Notes under the pieces: generated by a model
What the model saw: the letters and a program-made list of their open reading frames with translations, nothing else
What the model was told of the DNA's origin: nothing
Databases searched by the model: none
Shown here: one piece after another, positions 24,584 through 32,332 of the stretch
Layout of the letters: each line of letters starts with the position of its first letter
Position numbering within the stretch: position 1 is the first letter of the stretch
NCBI GenBank assembly: GCA_031401235.1
Contig: JANNRJ010000032.1
Location: 1 to 32,332, forward strand
DNA from: UBA3006 sp031401235
GTDB lineage: Bacteria; Actinomycetota; Acidimicrobiia; Acidimicrobiales; Ilumatobacteraceae
Direction of reading: 5' to 3'
DNA: 32,332 nt
Translations under genes and position numbers: made by a program

Positions 24584-25990
24584 ATGTCGGATGAATTGTG
24601 GCGTAAGTCTGCTGTAGAACTTGCTCGCGATATTCGCGAGCGTCGAGTATCGAGTCAAGAAGTAATAGAAGCTCATTTGGATCGGATCGCCGAAGTCAAT
24701 CCCCAAGTGAACGCAGTTGTTCGTGTTTTGGGAGATCAAGCCCGTGCTGCGGCAATTGAGGCAGATGTCGCAATTGCCCGTGGTGATTTTCTTGGTGCAC
24801 TTCATGGTGTGCCGATCACGGTGAAGGAAAATATCGATATGGCTGGATTACCAACCACGCAGGGTATTCCTGCACTGGCCGAAGCAATTCCCCAATTTGA
24901 TGCGCCAGTCGTTGAGCGAATGCGGGCGGCCGGGGCGATTCCAATCGGTCGAACGAATCTTCCTGATCTTGGTCTGAGGGTGCATACGGATTCCTCACTG
25001 TACGGACGCACAAAAAATCCCTGGAAATCAGACCGAACCGCTGGTGGATCCAGTGGTGGCGAAGGCGCAGCACTGGCAACAGGGATGAGTCCACTCGGTC
25101 TAGGCAACGATATTGGCGGGTCACTGCGTAATCCTGCTCATTGTTGCGGTATTGCTTCGATCAAGCCATCCACTGGTGTTATTCCCGATGCTCAGATGTT
25201 TCCCATCGAAGACATTGGTCTAAGCGCACAATTGATGCTCACTCAAGGAGTAATGGCTCGACGGATCGCAGATGTTCGCGCCGGCTTTGCAGTCGTGGCC
25301 GGTGCACATCCACGAGATCCGATAAGTGTTCCAGCGCGACTCATCGATTTGCGAACCGGAGAAAAATTGCGAGTTGCCGTGTTAGCGGAACCGCCGGGCG
25401 GATCCACTCACCCGGAAATCGCCGCAGTGGTTCGACGAGCCGGCGATGCACTTGCCGCGGCGGGACACAATGTAACGGAAGCGACACCGCCAGACTTCGA
25501 ACTGGCGTGCGCCACATGGTCGATCCAACTCAATGGAGAATTGATCTTGCAGTGGCCACTCTTGGAAGCCGTGCTCGGCACCGGGGGAATGAAATTTCTC
25601 ACGCTTGCTCGCGAAGTACTACCCGATGTGGACATGGCCACATGGGCAAACGCACAACTTATTCGAAATGGTATTGGACGTCGTTGGTCTCTGTGGTTTG
25701 AGAACTATGACATTCTGCTATCACCCGTGTGGACACAACCCCCGTTTGTTTTCGATGCCGACATTGCCGATATCAAAGGAGCCCAGGACACCTTTGAGTT
25801 ATTGCGTCCAGTTTTACCCGGAAATTTGTTGGGTGTGCCCTGCGTTGCAGTGCCCGCCGGAATGGCTGGGGGATTGCCGGCAGGAGTGCAAGTAATCGGA
25901 GCGCGGTACACCGACCTTCGGTGTTTGGCAATCGCCGAGCAGATAGAAGCTGTGTGCGGACTTGTAACCCCGATTGATCCGGTCAACTAA
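24584..25990 (+). CDS. Amidase signature-family amidase
   Basis: A soluble amidohydrolase of the amidase signature family, splitting C-N amide bonds. The Ser-cisSer-Lys triad is visible: K81 in TVKENID, the cis Ser in GGSSGGEGA near residues 154-162, and the nucleophile S180 in GNDIGGSLRNPA. About 468 residues from ATG at 24584, normal size. GGGGA seven bases before this ATG favours it over an in-frame ATG at 24563. GatA is the close relative, but no gatB/C neighbours are present, so this is a free-standing amidase of unknown substrate. A terminator follows. Confidence 0.9.
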   Translation: MSDELWRKSAVELARDIRERRVSSQEVIEAHLDRIAEVNPQVNAVVRVLGDQARAAAIEADVAIARGDFLGALHGVPITVKENIDMAGLPTTQGIPALAEAIPQFDAPVVERMRAAGAIPIGRTNLPDLGLRVHTDSSLYGRTKNPWKSDRTAGGSSGGEGAALATGMSPLGLGNDIGGSLRNPAHCCGIASIKPSTGVIPDAQMFPIEDIGLSAQLMLTQGVMARRIADVRAGFAVVAGAHPRDPISVPARLIDLRTGEKLRVAVLAEPPGGSTHPEIAAVVRRAGDALAAAGHNVTEATPPDFELACATWSIQLNGELILQWPLLEAVLGTGGMKFLTLAREVLPDVDMATWANAQLIRNGIGRRWSLWFENYDILLSPVWTQPPFVFDADIADIKGAQDTFELLRPVLPGNLLGVPCVAVPAGMAGGLPAGVQVIGARYTDLRCLAIAEQIEAVCGLVTPIDPVN

Positions 25991-26010
25991 AACTCGGCTC
26001 AGAGAAATAA

Positions 26011-26056
26011 AAAATCCGACAGTTTGACGAAATCGCCATCCTGCCGGATTTTTTTA
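26011..26056. terminator. Bidirectional terminator between amidase and cold-shock gene
   Basis: AAATCCGACAG (26012-26022) pairs with CTGCCGGATTT (26041-26051) with one A-C mismatch, flanked by A-rich sequence on the left and a T-run on the right. It can stop the amidase transcript and, on the other strand, the cold-shock transcript. Confidence 0.75.
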
Positions 26057-26099
26057 AGAACTGCGCTAGTTGCGCAGGTACGTCAAATTGAGGGTTGCC

Positions 26100-26297
26100 T
26101 CAGACGATCCTTACGTTCTGGGCTTCTTCGCCCTTGCGACCAGGAGCCACGTCGAATTCGACGGCCTGGCCTTCGCTGAGTGACTTGTAGCCCTCTGCAA
26201 CGATGTTGGAGAAGTGTACGAACACGTCGTCTCCACCGTCACGTGAGATGAAGCCGAAGCCCTACTCTGCATTGAAAAATTTAACTGTACCTCGCAT
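26100..26297 (-). pseudogene. Cold-shock protein gene interrupted by an in-frame TAG
   Basis: On the minus strand, 65 codons from ATG at 26297 encode a CspA-type single-stranded nucleic-acid-binding protein. It starts MRGTVKFFNAE, then codon 12 is TAG (26264-26262) exactly where the family has the Lys of KGFGFI. The frame then continues without error: GFGFISRDGG (RNP1), DVFVHFSNI (RNP2), EGYKSLSEGQAVEFDV and a normal TGA. One base (AAG to TAG) explains the break. No start codon just after the TAG could rescue the product. AAGAGA precedes the ATG, and a long AT-rich leader is present as in other csp genes. Many genes here end in TAG, so the codon is not reassigned. Recent pseudogene or base-call error are the main options. 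Confidence 0.85.
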
Positions 26298-26451
26298 GTG
26301 ATATCTCTTTTCATAAATGGAAAAGCCCTTTTAGCTAATCCGGATATCAGACTATGAGCAGGTGGACACTTTCCCACTTTTTTGGAGAACTGGCGGCAAA
26401 TCGTCATATTGGTAGGGTTTGCCTGCAAGGCACGCGTTGAACAGGGGGGTC

Positions 26452-27516
26452 GTGAGTACCGAGATCACGCTTGATCGGGGGCTGTCGCCGGAGCGTCTCA
26501 GTACCGCACTGGCACCAATAACTAACGGGTTCGCGGTCACTTCTGTAGGTCGAGAATCGGTTGGAACTGGCCAAATGGCCGACTGTTTTCGCTTACATCT
26601 CACCTACGCCGAATATTGCCATGGTCCTTCGACTGTTATTGCCAAGGTTCCATCCCTCAGCCAATCAAGCCGAGACGCTTCGCGTCTAACTCGTTGTTAT
26701 GAGTTAGAAACAAGGTTCTATCGTGACTTGCAGACGCTTGTCGATGTTCGGGCGCCACAGTGTCATTACGTCTCATACAACCAAGACGATGACGATTTTT
26801 TGCTGCTGCTCGAAGATCTTTCACCCGCAGCCCAAGGGGATCAGCTAAGCGGCTGTTCGCTAGATCAAGCCGTGGCAGCGGTTGGCGAGCTAACCCGATT
26901 ACATGGTCCGCTTTGGAATGACCCTGTCCTTGACACCTTGATCTGGTTGGGTCGACAAACTGCTCAATCTTCCGAGTCGACCTCCGCACTTTTTCAGCAT
27001 TTCTATCCAGGGTTTGTGGAGCGCTATTCCGATCGACTTGATTTTGATGTAATTGAATTGGGTGCGCGATTCGTGGCTCATGCTGATCGATATTTCTCTG
27101 CCGCACCCTCAGTTTCGACAATTGTCCACCGTGATTTTCGTCTCGACAATCTCTTGTTTAGCGGAAGTGGAGCCGATTGCGTAGTGGCTGTTGTGGATTG
27201 GCAGACTGTCAGTCGGGCACCTGGAGTTTCTGATTTATCATATTTTATTGGTTCGGGGCTCCTCGTTGAGGATCGTCGACAGCATGAAAAATTCTTAGTG
27301 GGCGAATATCAACGTGGTTTGCGAACGTACGGCATTGAACTGGAATTCGATGATTTGTGGAACCAGTATCGACTCTTTGCGTTCTCTGGATTCGGTATGG
27401 CAATTGCCGCATCGATGTTGGTGAAACAGACCGATCGGGGAGATGAAATGTTTGTCGCCATGGCAACTCGTCACGGCCGACAGGCCATTGACCTCGAGTC
27501 AGAGTTATTGTTCTAG
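26452..27516 (+). CDS. Aminoglycoside-phosphotransferase/EcKinase-like kinase
   Basis: A protein-kinase-like fold small-molecule kinase, about 354 residues. It has a GTGQMADCFRLHLTY nucleotide loop with IAKVP as the ATP-anchoring Lys strand, LLLEDL at the hinge, the catalytic loop VHRDFRLDNLLF and the metal motif VVDWQT. The layout matches phosphotransferases related to ecdysteroid kinases common in actinobacteria with steroid or lipid metabolism. GTG at 26452 is chosen because GGGGGG lies just upstream; an in-frame TTG at 26419 would add 11 residues. The lipocalin-fold gene begins two bases after its stop, so both are one operon. Antibiotic resistance is unlikely; the substrate is unknown. 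Confidence 0.85.
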   Translation: MSTEITLDRGLSPERLSTALAPITNGFAVTSVGRESVGTGQMADCFRLHLTYAEYCHGPSTVIAKVPSLSQSSRDASRLTRCYELETRFYRDLQTLVDVRAPQCHYVSYNQDDDDFLLLLEDLSPAAQGDQLSGCSLDQAVAAVGELTRLHGPLWNDPVLDTLIWLGRQTAQSSESTSALFQHFYPGFVERYSDRLDFDVIELGARFVAHADRYFSAAPSVSTIVHRDFRLDNLLFSGSGADCVVAVVDWQTVSRAPGVSDLSYFIGSGLLVEDRRQHEKFLVGEYQRGLRTYGIELEFDDLWNQYRLFAFSGFGMAIAASMLVKQTDRGDEMFVAMATRHGRQAIDLESELLF

Positions 27517-27518
27517 AA

Positions 27519-28544
27519 ATGGCACGATTCACCCCTTTGGACGAGAATTTCGCCCATCAAATTCCAGAACCATTTCCAAACACTGTCGTCCATCACAAAG
27601 ACTGGCGTGAAAGCCTGTTTTTCCATATGCACCCACGCGACAAGCCAGGCGATGTTGTCATTCTCACCCTTGCTCACTTTCCCGCAAGTCAGGAAATGGA
27701 TTCGTTGCAACTTGGCCGAGTTGGAGATCAATCGATTCTCGCTCGACATGTTCGGCAGGTAATTGACGACCAAAACGAATTTTGTGTTGGGCCGGTAAAC
27801 ATCAAAGTTGAGCAACCGCTGAAGCGAGTACGACTACAAGTTGTCGAGTCTCCGCAATCATCGATCTCGATGGACATTGTCTTCACCGCGCGGACTCAGC
27901 CATATCAATTACGGCGGGGGACAATGAAAGTCGGCCATGAAATCGTGTGGGATCAATCGCATATGTTTCAAAGTGGAACGTACAACGGAACATATGTTCA
28001 TCAGGGAATGACATTTGAAGTGAACAATTGGTGGGGACAACGCGATCATTCGTGGGGTATTCGTAGTCATAATCGCTGTCCAATGTGGATGTGGTTAGCA
28101 ATTCAATTACCCGAAGGAATGCTCGGCGTTTGGAATTGGGAGTATCCGAACGGCGCTCGTGTCTACACCGACGGCTGCTTTGCCCCAGCAGATGGTGGCG
28201 AGCCAATTCCGGTGATTGAATTTCGTCACGATTTGCATTGGCGAAACGAACTCGGGGCCGAAGTGTCGTATGAGCAATTCGGTGATGATGTATACGGGCT
28301 TGCCGGAATCGTCAGTTTTACCCTGCAAGGGGGCCGAGTGATTACGGTCGAGGCAGAGGGTCGTTGGGCACAGCGCTACAGTCGATCCACTCAGCGAACC
28401 GACGTTACCTTGGGCGGTGGACTCAGCGAAATGGTAGTACGGACAAGTGATGGCTCAACTGGTACCGCAATTTATGAAATTACCGGCCAGTGGCACCACA
28501 AGTACTTTCCAATCGCCCGCGGCAATAATCTTCCACCCGGTTAA
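27519..28544 (+). CDS. CrtC/AttH-like lipocalin-fold protein (DUF7064-like)
   Basis: A 341-residue soluble protein with no signal peptide and many Trp and His residues in beta strands. EVNNWWGQRDHSWGIR near residue 170 followed by CPMWMWLAIQLP is typical of the hydroxyneurosporene-synthase (CrtC)/AttH-type double-lipocalin fold; WNWEYPNGARVYTDGC and a C-terminal EITGQWHHKYFP strand also fit. Such proteins bind or convert hydrophobic compounds. It starts two bases after the kinase stop and ends in a four-base overlap with the convergent LLM gene. Likely a partner of the kinase; the reaction is unknown. Confidence 0.7.
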   Translation: MARFTPLDENFAHQIPEPFPNTVVHHKDWRESLFFHMHPRDKPGDVVILTLAHFPASQEMDSLQLGRVGDQSILARHVRQVIDDQNEFCVGPVNIKVEQPLKRVRLQVVESPQSSISMDIVFTARTQPYQLRRGTMKVGHEIVWDQSHMFQSGTYNGTYVHQGMTFEVNNWWGQRDHSWGIRSHNRCPMWMWLAIQLPEGMLGVWNWEYPNGARVYTDGCFAPADGGEPIPVIEFRHDLHWRNELGAEVSYEQFGDDVYGLAGIVSFTLQGGRVITVEAEGRWAQRYSRSTQRTDVTLGGGLSEMVVRTSDGSTGTAIYEITGQWHHKYFPIARGNNLPPG

Positions 28545-29494
28545 GTGCCTCTCAGGGCTGCAACAACTGGCGCAAATTTTTCAATGTCTTCACCACCAAC
28601 AATCACATAGGAAAAGCCCCAGCGCTCGCGACGAGCGATCAGGTCCTCAATGAGTTTTGAGGGGGGTCCGATGAGCGCAAACGGTGTTTCGGCAATCAGT
28701 GAATCATCTACATGCATTGCCGAGGCCAGGCGGTTAATGGCGCCCAATGCATCATCAGTGATATTGACCATAAACGCACGAATGTTCATCTCGATGTCGT
28801 TAACTCGACCGCCAGCCGCATTGCGCACTATCGCAACTTTGTCATCAACAGCGGCGGCGGACATTGTTGCAATCACATCAGGTCCAACCGCCCCCGCAGT
28901 CAGGGTGGCATTGACCCCGACAATGTCGGCATGTTGTGCGGCATAGGTAAGTACCCGTTTACCTCCACCACCAATGAGAATTGGTGGGCACGGTGCTTGG
29001 ATTGGCTTGGGCAACCCGTTGTAATTCTTGATCGTGTAGTGCTCGCCAGAATACGAAAATGATTCGGCGGCCATGCATCCTCGGATCACGTCAAGTCCCT
29101 CAATGAATCGGTCTATTCGAACACCCGGCCGATCGTAAATAATTCCGGATTGCTCATAATCGCTGATCATCCAGCCAGCTCCGAGACCAAGCTCTAATCG
29201 TCCGTTCGAAAGCACATCAATAGTGGCGAGCTCTTTGGCCAAGACAACCGGATGCTTGTAATCGTTATCCCACACCAACGCACCAACTCTCAATGTGGTG
29301 GTGTTGTCGGCGACAGTCATCAGTGCTGGAATTGGTGCAAGTTGATCTGTGAAGTGGTCAGGCATTGTGAGTACGTCGAAACCGCTGGCTTCCGTGCGTT
29401 GCGCCAAGTTGACCCAGCTCGCTTTGTCCGGTTGGGATGAGACTTGAATACCAAATCGGAATGGTTTGATTGGAAATGTTGCTCGTGATGTCAT
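28541..29494 (-). CDS. LLM-class F420-dependent oxidoreductase
   Basis: A luciferase-like TIM-barrel enzyme of 317 residues, expected to use coenzyme F420 (FMN is the alternative). It has FRFGIQVSS at the first strand, AQRTEASGFDVLTMPDHF, HPVVLAKELATIDVLSNGRLELGLGAGW as the central signature, and PPILIGGGGKRVL. The pattern resembles the MSMEG_2516-type subgroup of mycobacteria. It is cytosolic. TAAGGT lies six bases before the ATG, so the message is probably leaderless. It is divergent from the PBP gene and convergent with the CrtC-like gene. Substrate is unknown. Confidence 0.9.
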   Translation of the reverse strand: MTSRATFPIKPFRFGIQVSSQPDKASWVNLAQRTEASGFDVLTMPDHFTDQLAPIPALMTVADNTTTLRVGALVWDNDYKHPVVLAKELATIDVLSNGRLELGLGAGWMISDYEQSGIIYDRPGVRIDRFIEGLDVIRGCMAAESFSYSGEHYTIKNYNGLPKPIQAPCPPILIGGGGKRVLTYAAQHADIVGVNATLTAGAVGPDVIATMSAAAVDDKVAIVRNAAGGRVNDIEMNIRAFMVNITDDALGAINRLASAMHVDDSLIAETPFALIGPPSKLIEDLIARRERWGFSYVIVGGEDIEKFAPVVAALRGT

Positions 29495-29500
29495 TGCAAT

Positions 29501-29506
29501 ACCTTA
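29501..29506 (-). promoter_or_regulatory. -10 box for a leaderless LLM oxidoreductase transcript
   Basis: TAAGGT on the minus strand lies six bases before the ATG at 29494. It overlaps a 15-bp dyad, TACTA-N5-TAGTA (29505-29519), that could be an operator. Confidence 0.5.
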
Positions 29507-29566
29507 CTAATTTCTAGTATCCATACGCCGAAGCGTGGGTGCTGATTCAGTCTGTTATGCATTCAG

Positions 29567-29572
29567 TAACAT
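29567..29572 (+). promoter_or_regulatory. -10 box for the PBP gene
   Basis: TAACAT lies nine bases before the GTG at 29582. The sequence ATTCAGT occurs twice upstream (29545-29551 and 29561-29567), 16 bases apart, the second touching the -10. Confidence 0.4.
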
Positions 29573-29581
29573 GGGTGTGTC

Positions 29582-31828
29582 GTGAACCCCCATCTCCGGC
29601 TGCTTACTCGTCTGGTGCTTGTCATCATTGCCGGAGCGATGTTCATCGCATCGGTTGTAAGTGCGATCTCTCCTCAAGCCTGGAAGATTTTGAATGCTCA
29701 TTCACAGACTCCGGTAAAACTTCCACTATTTTCCGGCTTGGCGCAGCGGAGCTATCTGTATGACATAAACGGGTTGCAGATAGGCGTGTTTCAGCTGGAA
29801 AATATTCAGCCAACGCGCATTGACGATGTGCCAGAGCTTGTAATCGCAGCGATTCTGGCAGTGGAAGACGCCGGGTTTTACTCTCATGACGGATTTAATC
29901 TGCGGGCCTCAGTTCGGGCATTACTGTCCAATTTTGAATCTCAAACCAATCGACAGGGTGCTTCCACTATCACTCAACAGGTTGTGAAAAATGAATACCT
30001 TGGTGGATTAGCCCGGGACGGTCGCTACAAGGTGTTACAAGCGCGATACGCGGTGATGCTGGAAAAAGATGTATCCAAACGAGACATTCTTGAACGCTAT
30101 TTAAACACCGTTTACTTTGGCAATAATGCCTATGGGTTGCAGGCCGCGGCGGAAGTTTATTTTGGTGTACCAGTGCCCGAGCTTTCCCTGGTTCAAGGTG
30201 TGTTTCTGGCCGGATTAGTTCAGGCGCCTTCAACGCACGACCCCATCTTGCATCCGGAGCGATCACGGCAGCGTTTCAAAATAGCACTTTCGCGCTTAGT
30301 TGATACTGACTTGATGACGCCTGATGCCGCGAAAGTTCTTGGTGACACATGGAATATCCCCGAAGTGATCAAAAGCGTTCCGCAAATAAATGTAAATCGC
30401 ACATACTTCACCGAAGAAGTCAAAGATTGGTTGCTTAATCGCAGTGACGTATTAGGACCCACATACCAGGATCGTTACAACAAACTATTCCGCGGTGGAT
30501 TAAAGATTTACTCCACGCTTGATTCGGTGGCACAGGTTGAGGCGGAAAAAGCCGCTGCCGACAAACTTCCACAAAATAAGACGGGGATTCAGGCGGCCGT
30601 GCTTTCGCTTGACAACGCAACCGGGGGCATTCGGGCAATGGTTGGTGGTCCGGGTTTTGTCGCCGGTCGAAGTGAGATCAATCTGACAATGCGCCGTCGT
30701 CAGACTGGATCAAGCGTCAAAATGTTCATTCTTTCCGCAGCATTGCAAGCCGGAATTCAACCTGACGATCTCATCGACGGTACTTTGCCCTGCACATTGC
30801 CCAATCCTGGCAAACCAGAGGAACCGTTCAAGATCACTAAAGGCGTGAGTCGTGGTGTCGCGCCTTTGCGAATAATGACTGTGCTTTCAATTAACTGTGC
30901 TTACGCAAAACTGTCGCAGGCGGTTGGTTTGGATCGGGTTGTTTCAACAATGTACAAAATGATGGACTCCGAGTGGACGAATCCAGATACGTACAAGCTT
31001 TATGCATATGCGAGCCTGGCAACTGGAGCGAACGAATCGAGCCCACTAGACATGGCCTCTGGTGCACAAACGATTGCCAACGGCGGTCTGCATATGCGGC
31101 CGTACATGATCGAGCGAATTGAAGATGCGCAGGGAATCCTTTACGCGCATGTTCCCGAGGGGTCCCAAGCAATACCGACCGAAATTGCAAATTCAGTCGT
31201 CGACGTTTTGAAAGGTGTGTTGAAGACTGGCACGGCTCGTCGTACACCGTTGGATCAAAGTCGTCCCGCCGCCGGGAAGACTGGTACCCAAGATGACAAC
31301 ACGAACGCTTGGTTCGTCGGATTCACCAAGCAGTTGACGACCGCAGTGTGGGTGGGTGATCCCAAGGGGTATACCCCGATGGTAAACATTCCGGAATTTG
31401 TCAAAGTTGGAATTCCACGGGTTCAAGGGGCGATGTTTCCGGCGCAAATTTGGAAACAGTTCATGGATGCAGCGCACGCCAATCTGCCGATTGTGGACTG
31501 GGATCCACCGGCGGAGCCAAGTCGTCCTCCTGTACGGATCTATTTGCCAGGCAATGAATGTCTTGCCGAGGTGATCTCAGGAACAATTCCGAATTCGAAT
31601 ACGACGGTGGCGGGAAATCCAACCCCAACGACTACGGTGCCTCCAGGACCAGAAGGTGGGGCAGTGGACGAAACAGTGGTGGTGAGCATTCTCGATCCCG
31701 GTACGACAATTTCACCGACGGATTCCAATCCATTTTCACCGGTGCCGACCGTACTTATCGGTCCGATCTGGGTGTATGACTGCGCTAAAGCTTTTCCGCC
31801 TTCGGTGCAAACAATTATCGCGGGCTAG
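29582..31828 (+). CDS. Class A penicillin-binding protein (transglycosylase/transpeptidase)
   Basis: A bifunctional peptidoglycan synthase of 748 residues. Residues 10-32 are the membrane anchor. The GT51 glycosyltransferase domain has catalytic Glu95 in AVEDAGFYSHDG, then GASTITQQVVKNEYL near 126 and RDILERYLNTVYFG near 167. The transpeptidase domain has S377-x-x-K380 (TGSSVK), S436-I-N438 and K566-T-G. A Thr/Pro-rich tail of about 90 residues follows with no PASTA domain. GTG at 29582 is the only sensible start; no Shine-Dalgarno is seen. The zinc-ribbon gene starts two bases after its stop. Confidence 0.95.
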   Translation: MNPHLRLLTRLVLVIIAGAMFIASVVSAISPQAWKILNAHSQTPVKLPLFSGLAQRSYLYDINGLQIGVFQLENIQPTRIDDVPELVIAAILAVEDAGFYSHDGFNLRASVRALLSNFESQTNRQGASTITQQVVKNEYLGGLARDGRYKVLQARYAVMLEKDVSKRDILERYLNTVYFGNNAYGLQAAAEVYFGVPVPELSLVQGVFLAGLVQAPSTHDPILHPERSRQRFKIALSRLVDTDLMTPDAAKVLGDTWNIPEVIKSVPQINVNRTYFTEEVKDWLLNRSDVLGPTYQDRYNKLFRGGLKIYSTLDSVAQVEAEKAAADKLPQNKTGIQAAVLSLDNATGGIRAMVGGPGFVAGRSEINLTMRRRQTGSSVKMFILSAALQAGIQPDDLIDGTLPCTLPNPGKPEEPFKITKGVSRGVAPLRIMTVLSINCAYAKLSQAVGLDRVVSTMYKMMDSEWTNPDTYKLYAYASLATGANESSPLDMASGAQTIANGGLHMRPYMIERIEDAQGILYAHVPEGSQAIPTEIANSVVDVLKGVLKTGTARRTPLDQSRPAAGKTGTQDDNTNAWFVGFTKQLTTAVWVGDPKGYTPMVNIPEFVKVGIPRVQGAMFPAQIWKQFMDAAHANLPIVDWDPPAEPSRPPVRIYLPGNECLAEVISGTIPNSNTTVAGNPTPTTTVPPGPEGGAVDETVVVSILDPGTTISPTDSNPFSPVPTVLIGPIWVYDCAKAFPPSVQTIIAG

Positions 31829-31830
31829 AG

Positions 31831-32332
31831 ATGAGCGTATTGTCGGATCTGCTTGCATTGCAAAAGACGGATATTGCAATTAGCCAGGCACGTCATCGAC
31901 TTGCTCATCTTCCTCAAATCGCAGTTAACGCCCAAGCGGTTATTTCACTTGCGAATGTGAAGAAGCAAATTGAGGTGGCGACTAGTCGGCAGAATCAAGC
32001 ACAAATTGAAATTGCCCAACTCGAAATTGAAACCCACAAATTGGGCGCCACCGCTGAACGATTGAAGAAACAATTACGCACGGTGATTGCGATTCGTGAG
32101 ATCGAAGCATTACAACATGAAATTTCAAATTGTGAAGTGTCTCGTGGTTTGCTTGATGACAAAGAGTTGGAATTGATGGAACTAGTCGACGCATTGGCTT
32201 CGGAAATAGTATCGCTCTCTGAAAATGAGAAAGTCGAATCTAACCATCTATCAGAGTCGCGTGATGAACTTGTGAGTTCTCAAACTGCCATTAGACATGA
32301 GATTCAAGAATTGGACGAGCACCGATCAGCAA
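31831..32332 (+). CDS. Coiled-coil zinc-ribbon-type protein, cut by window end
   Basis: An open frame from ATG at 31831 runs to the last base without a stop: about 167 residues so far. It begins MSVLSDLLALQKTDIAISQ and is rich in Glu, Gln, Leu and Ala in long heptad-like helices, with LKKQLRTVIAIREIEALQHEI near residue 75. This matches the N-terminal coiled coil of the CT398/DUF164-type family whose C-terminus carries a four-Cys zinc ribbon; that part lies beyond the window. It starts two bases after the PBP stop, so they are likely co-transcribed. The precise role of the family is not established. Confidence 0.75.
   Translation, partial: MSVLSDLLALQKTDIAISQARHRLAHLPQIAVNAQAVISLANVKKQIEVATSRQNQAQIEIAQLEIETHKLGATAERLKKQLRTVIAIREIEALQHEISNCEVSRGLLDDKELELMELVDALASEIVSLSENEKVESNHLSESRDELVSSQTAIRHEIQELDEHRSA

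Noticed and set aside
24584..25990. Amidase as GatA of the tRNA amidotransferase
   Set aside because: No gatB or gatC nearby and a free-standing transcript ending in a terminator; general amidase is the safer call.
26262..26264. Reassigned TAG codon or pyrrolysine-type decoding
   Set aside because: Several normal genes in the window end in TAG at conserved C-termini and no other internal TAG is seen.
26111..26428. A 105-residue minus-strand frame across the cold-shock region
   Set aside because: It is a shifted-frame shadow; the correct frame gives an almost perfect cold-shock protein broken by one TAG.
26452..27516. Aminoglycoside resistance gene
   Set aside because: The sequence resembles the EcKinase-like group and is coupled to a lipocalin-fold gene, with no sign of mobile context.

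Overview
The window carries about 29 protein genes, one tRNA-Val and one broken cold-shock gene on a chromosome of roughly 50% G+C. F420-type luciferase-like oxidoreductase, a SCO6745-type protein, DUF4389, an actinobacterial UbiA-type prenyltransferase and many ATG/GTG starts only 5-9 bases after a TANNNT -10 box point to an actinobacterium. The moderate G+C, tight packing and EcKinase-like phosphotransferase suggest a small-genome aquatic Acidimicrobiia-like lineage; that placement is inference. I saw no phage, IS element or CRISPR array, so this reads as ordinary chromosome.

Layout. 1-3636: a terminator-like hairpin, then a BMP-type nucleoside ABC importer (ATPase plus two permeases, each joined by an ATGA overlap), followed by an inositol-monophosphatase-family enzyme and NhaA. 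5531-5604: tRNA-Val(TAC), next to a 17-bp tandem repeat. 5689-9155: a membrane acyltransferase with an SGNH domain, convergent with a membrane-anchored M14 zinc carboxypeptidase that has a duplicated N-terminal module. 9310-11525: a small basic protein missed by ordinary ORF calling, an FMN-binding split-barrel protein, a sensorless histidine kinase and a receiver-only response regulator. 11635-18447: an amidohydrolase/deaminase, DUF4389 membrane protein, glucose/sorbosone dehydrogenase-like protein, SCO6745-like protein, serine beta-lactamase-like hydrolase, YeiH exporter and UbiA prenyltransferase. 18501-24532: secreted beta-propeller protein, EamA transporter, a secreted protein with a duplicated Lcl/DUF1566-like domain, and a membrane-anchored cupredoxin-multicopper oxidase fusion. 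24584-32332: amidase, a cold-shock gene interrupted by an in-frame TAG, phosphotransferase, CrtC/AttH-like lipocalin-fold protein, LLM oxidoreductase, class A penicillin-binding protein and the start of a coiled-coil zinc-ribbon protein.

How they work together. The importer, sugar phosphatase and deaminase fit nucleoside scavenging, although the deaminase is some distance away. The acyltransferase, carboxypeptidase, PBP and secreted proteins shape the cell envelope. The phosphotransferase, lipocalin-fold protein and LLM enzyme probably handle a small hydrophobic molecule of unknown identity.

The most interesting points are the amber codon inside an otherwise intact cold-shock protein, the 42-residue basic ORF with its own promoter, the prenyltransferase whose homologous N-terminus lacks a normal start codon, the duplicated module on the carboxypeptidase, and the set of leaderless-type promoters. 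I found no clear evidence of a wholly new multi-gene system.
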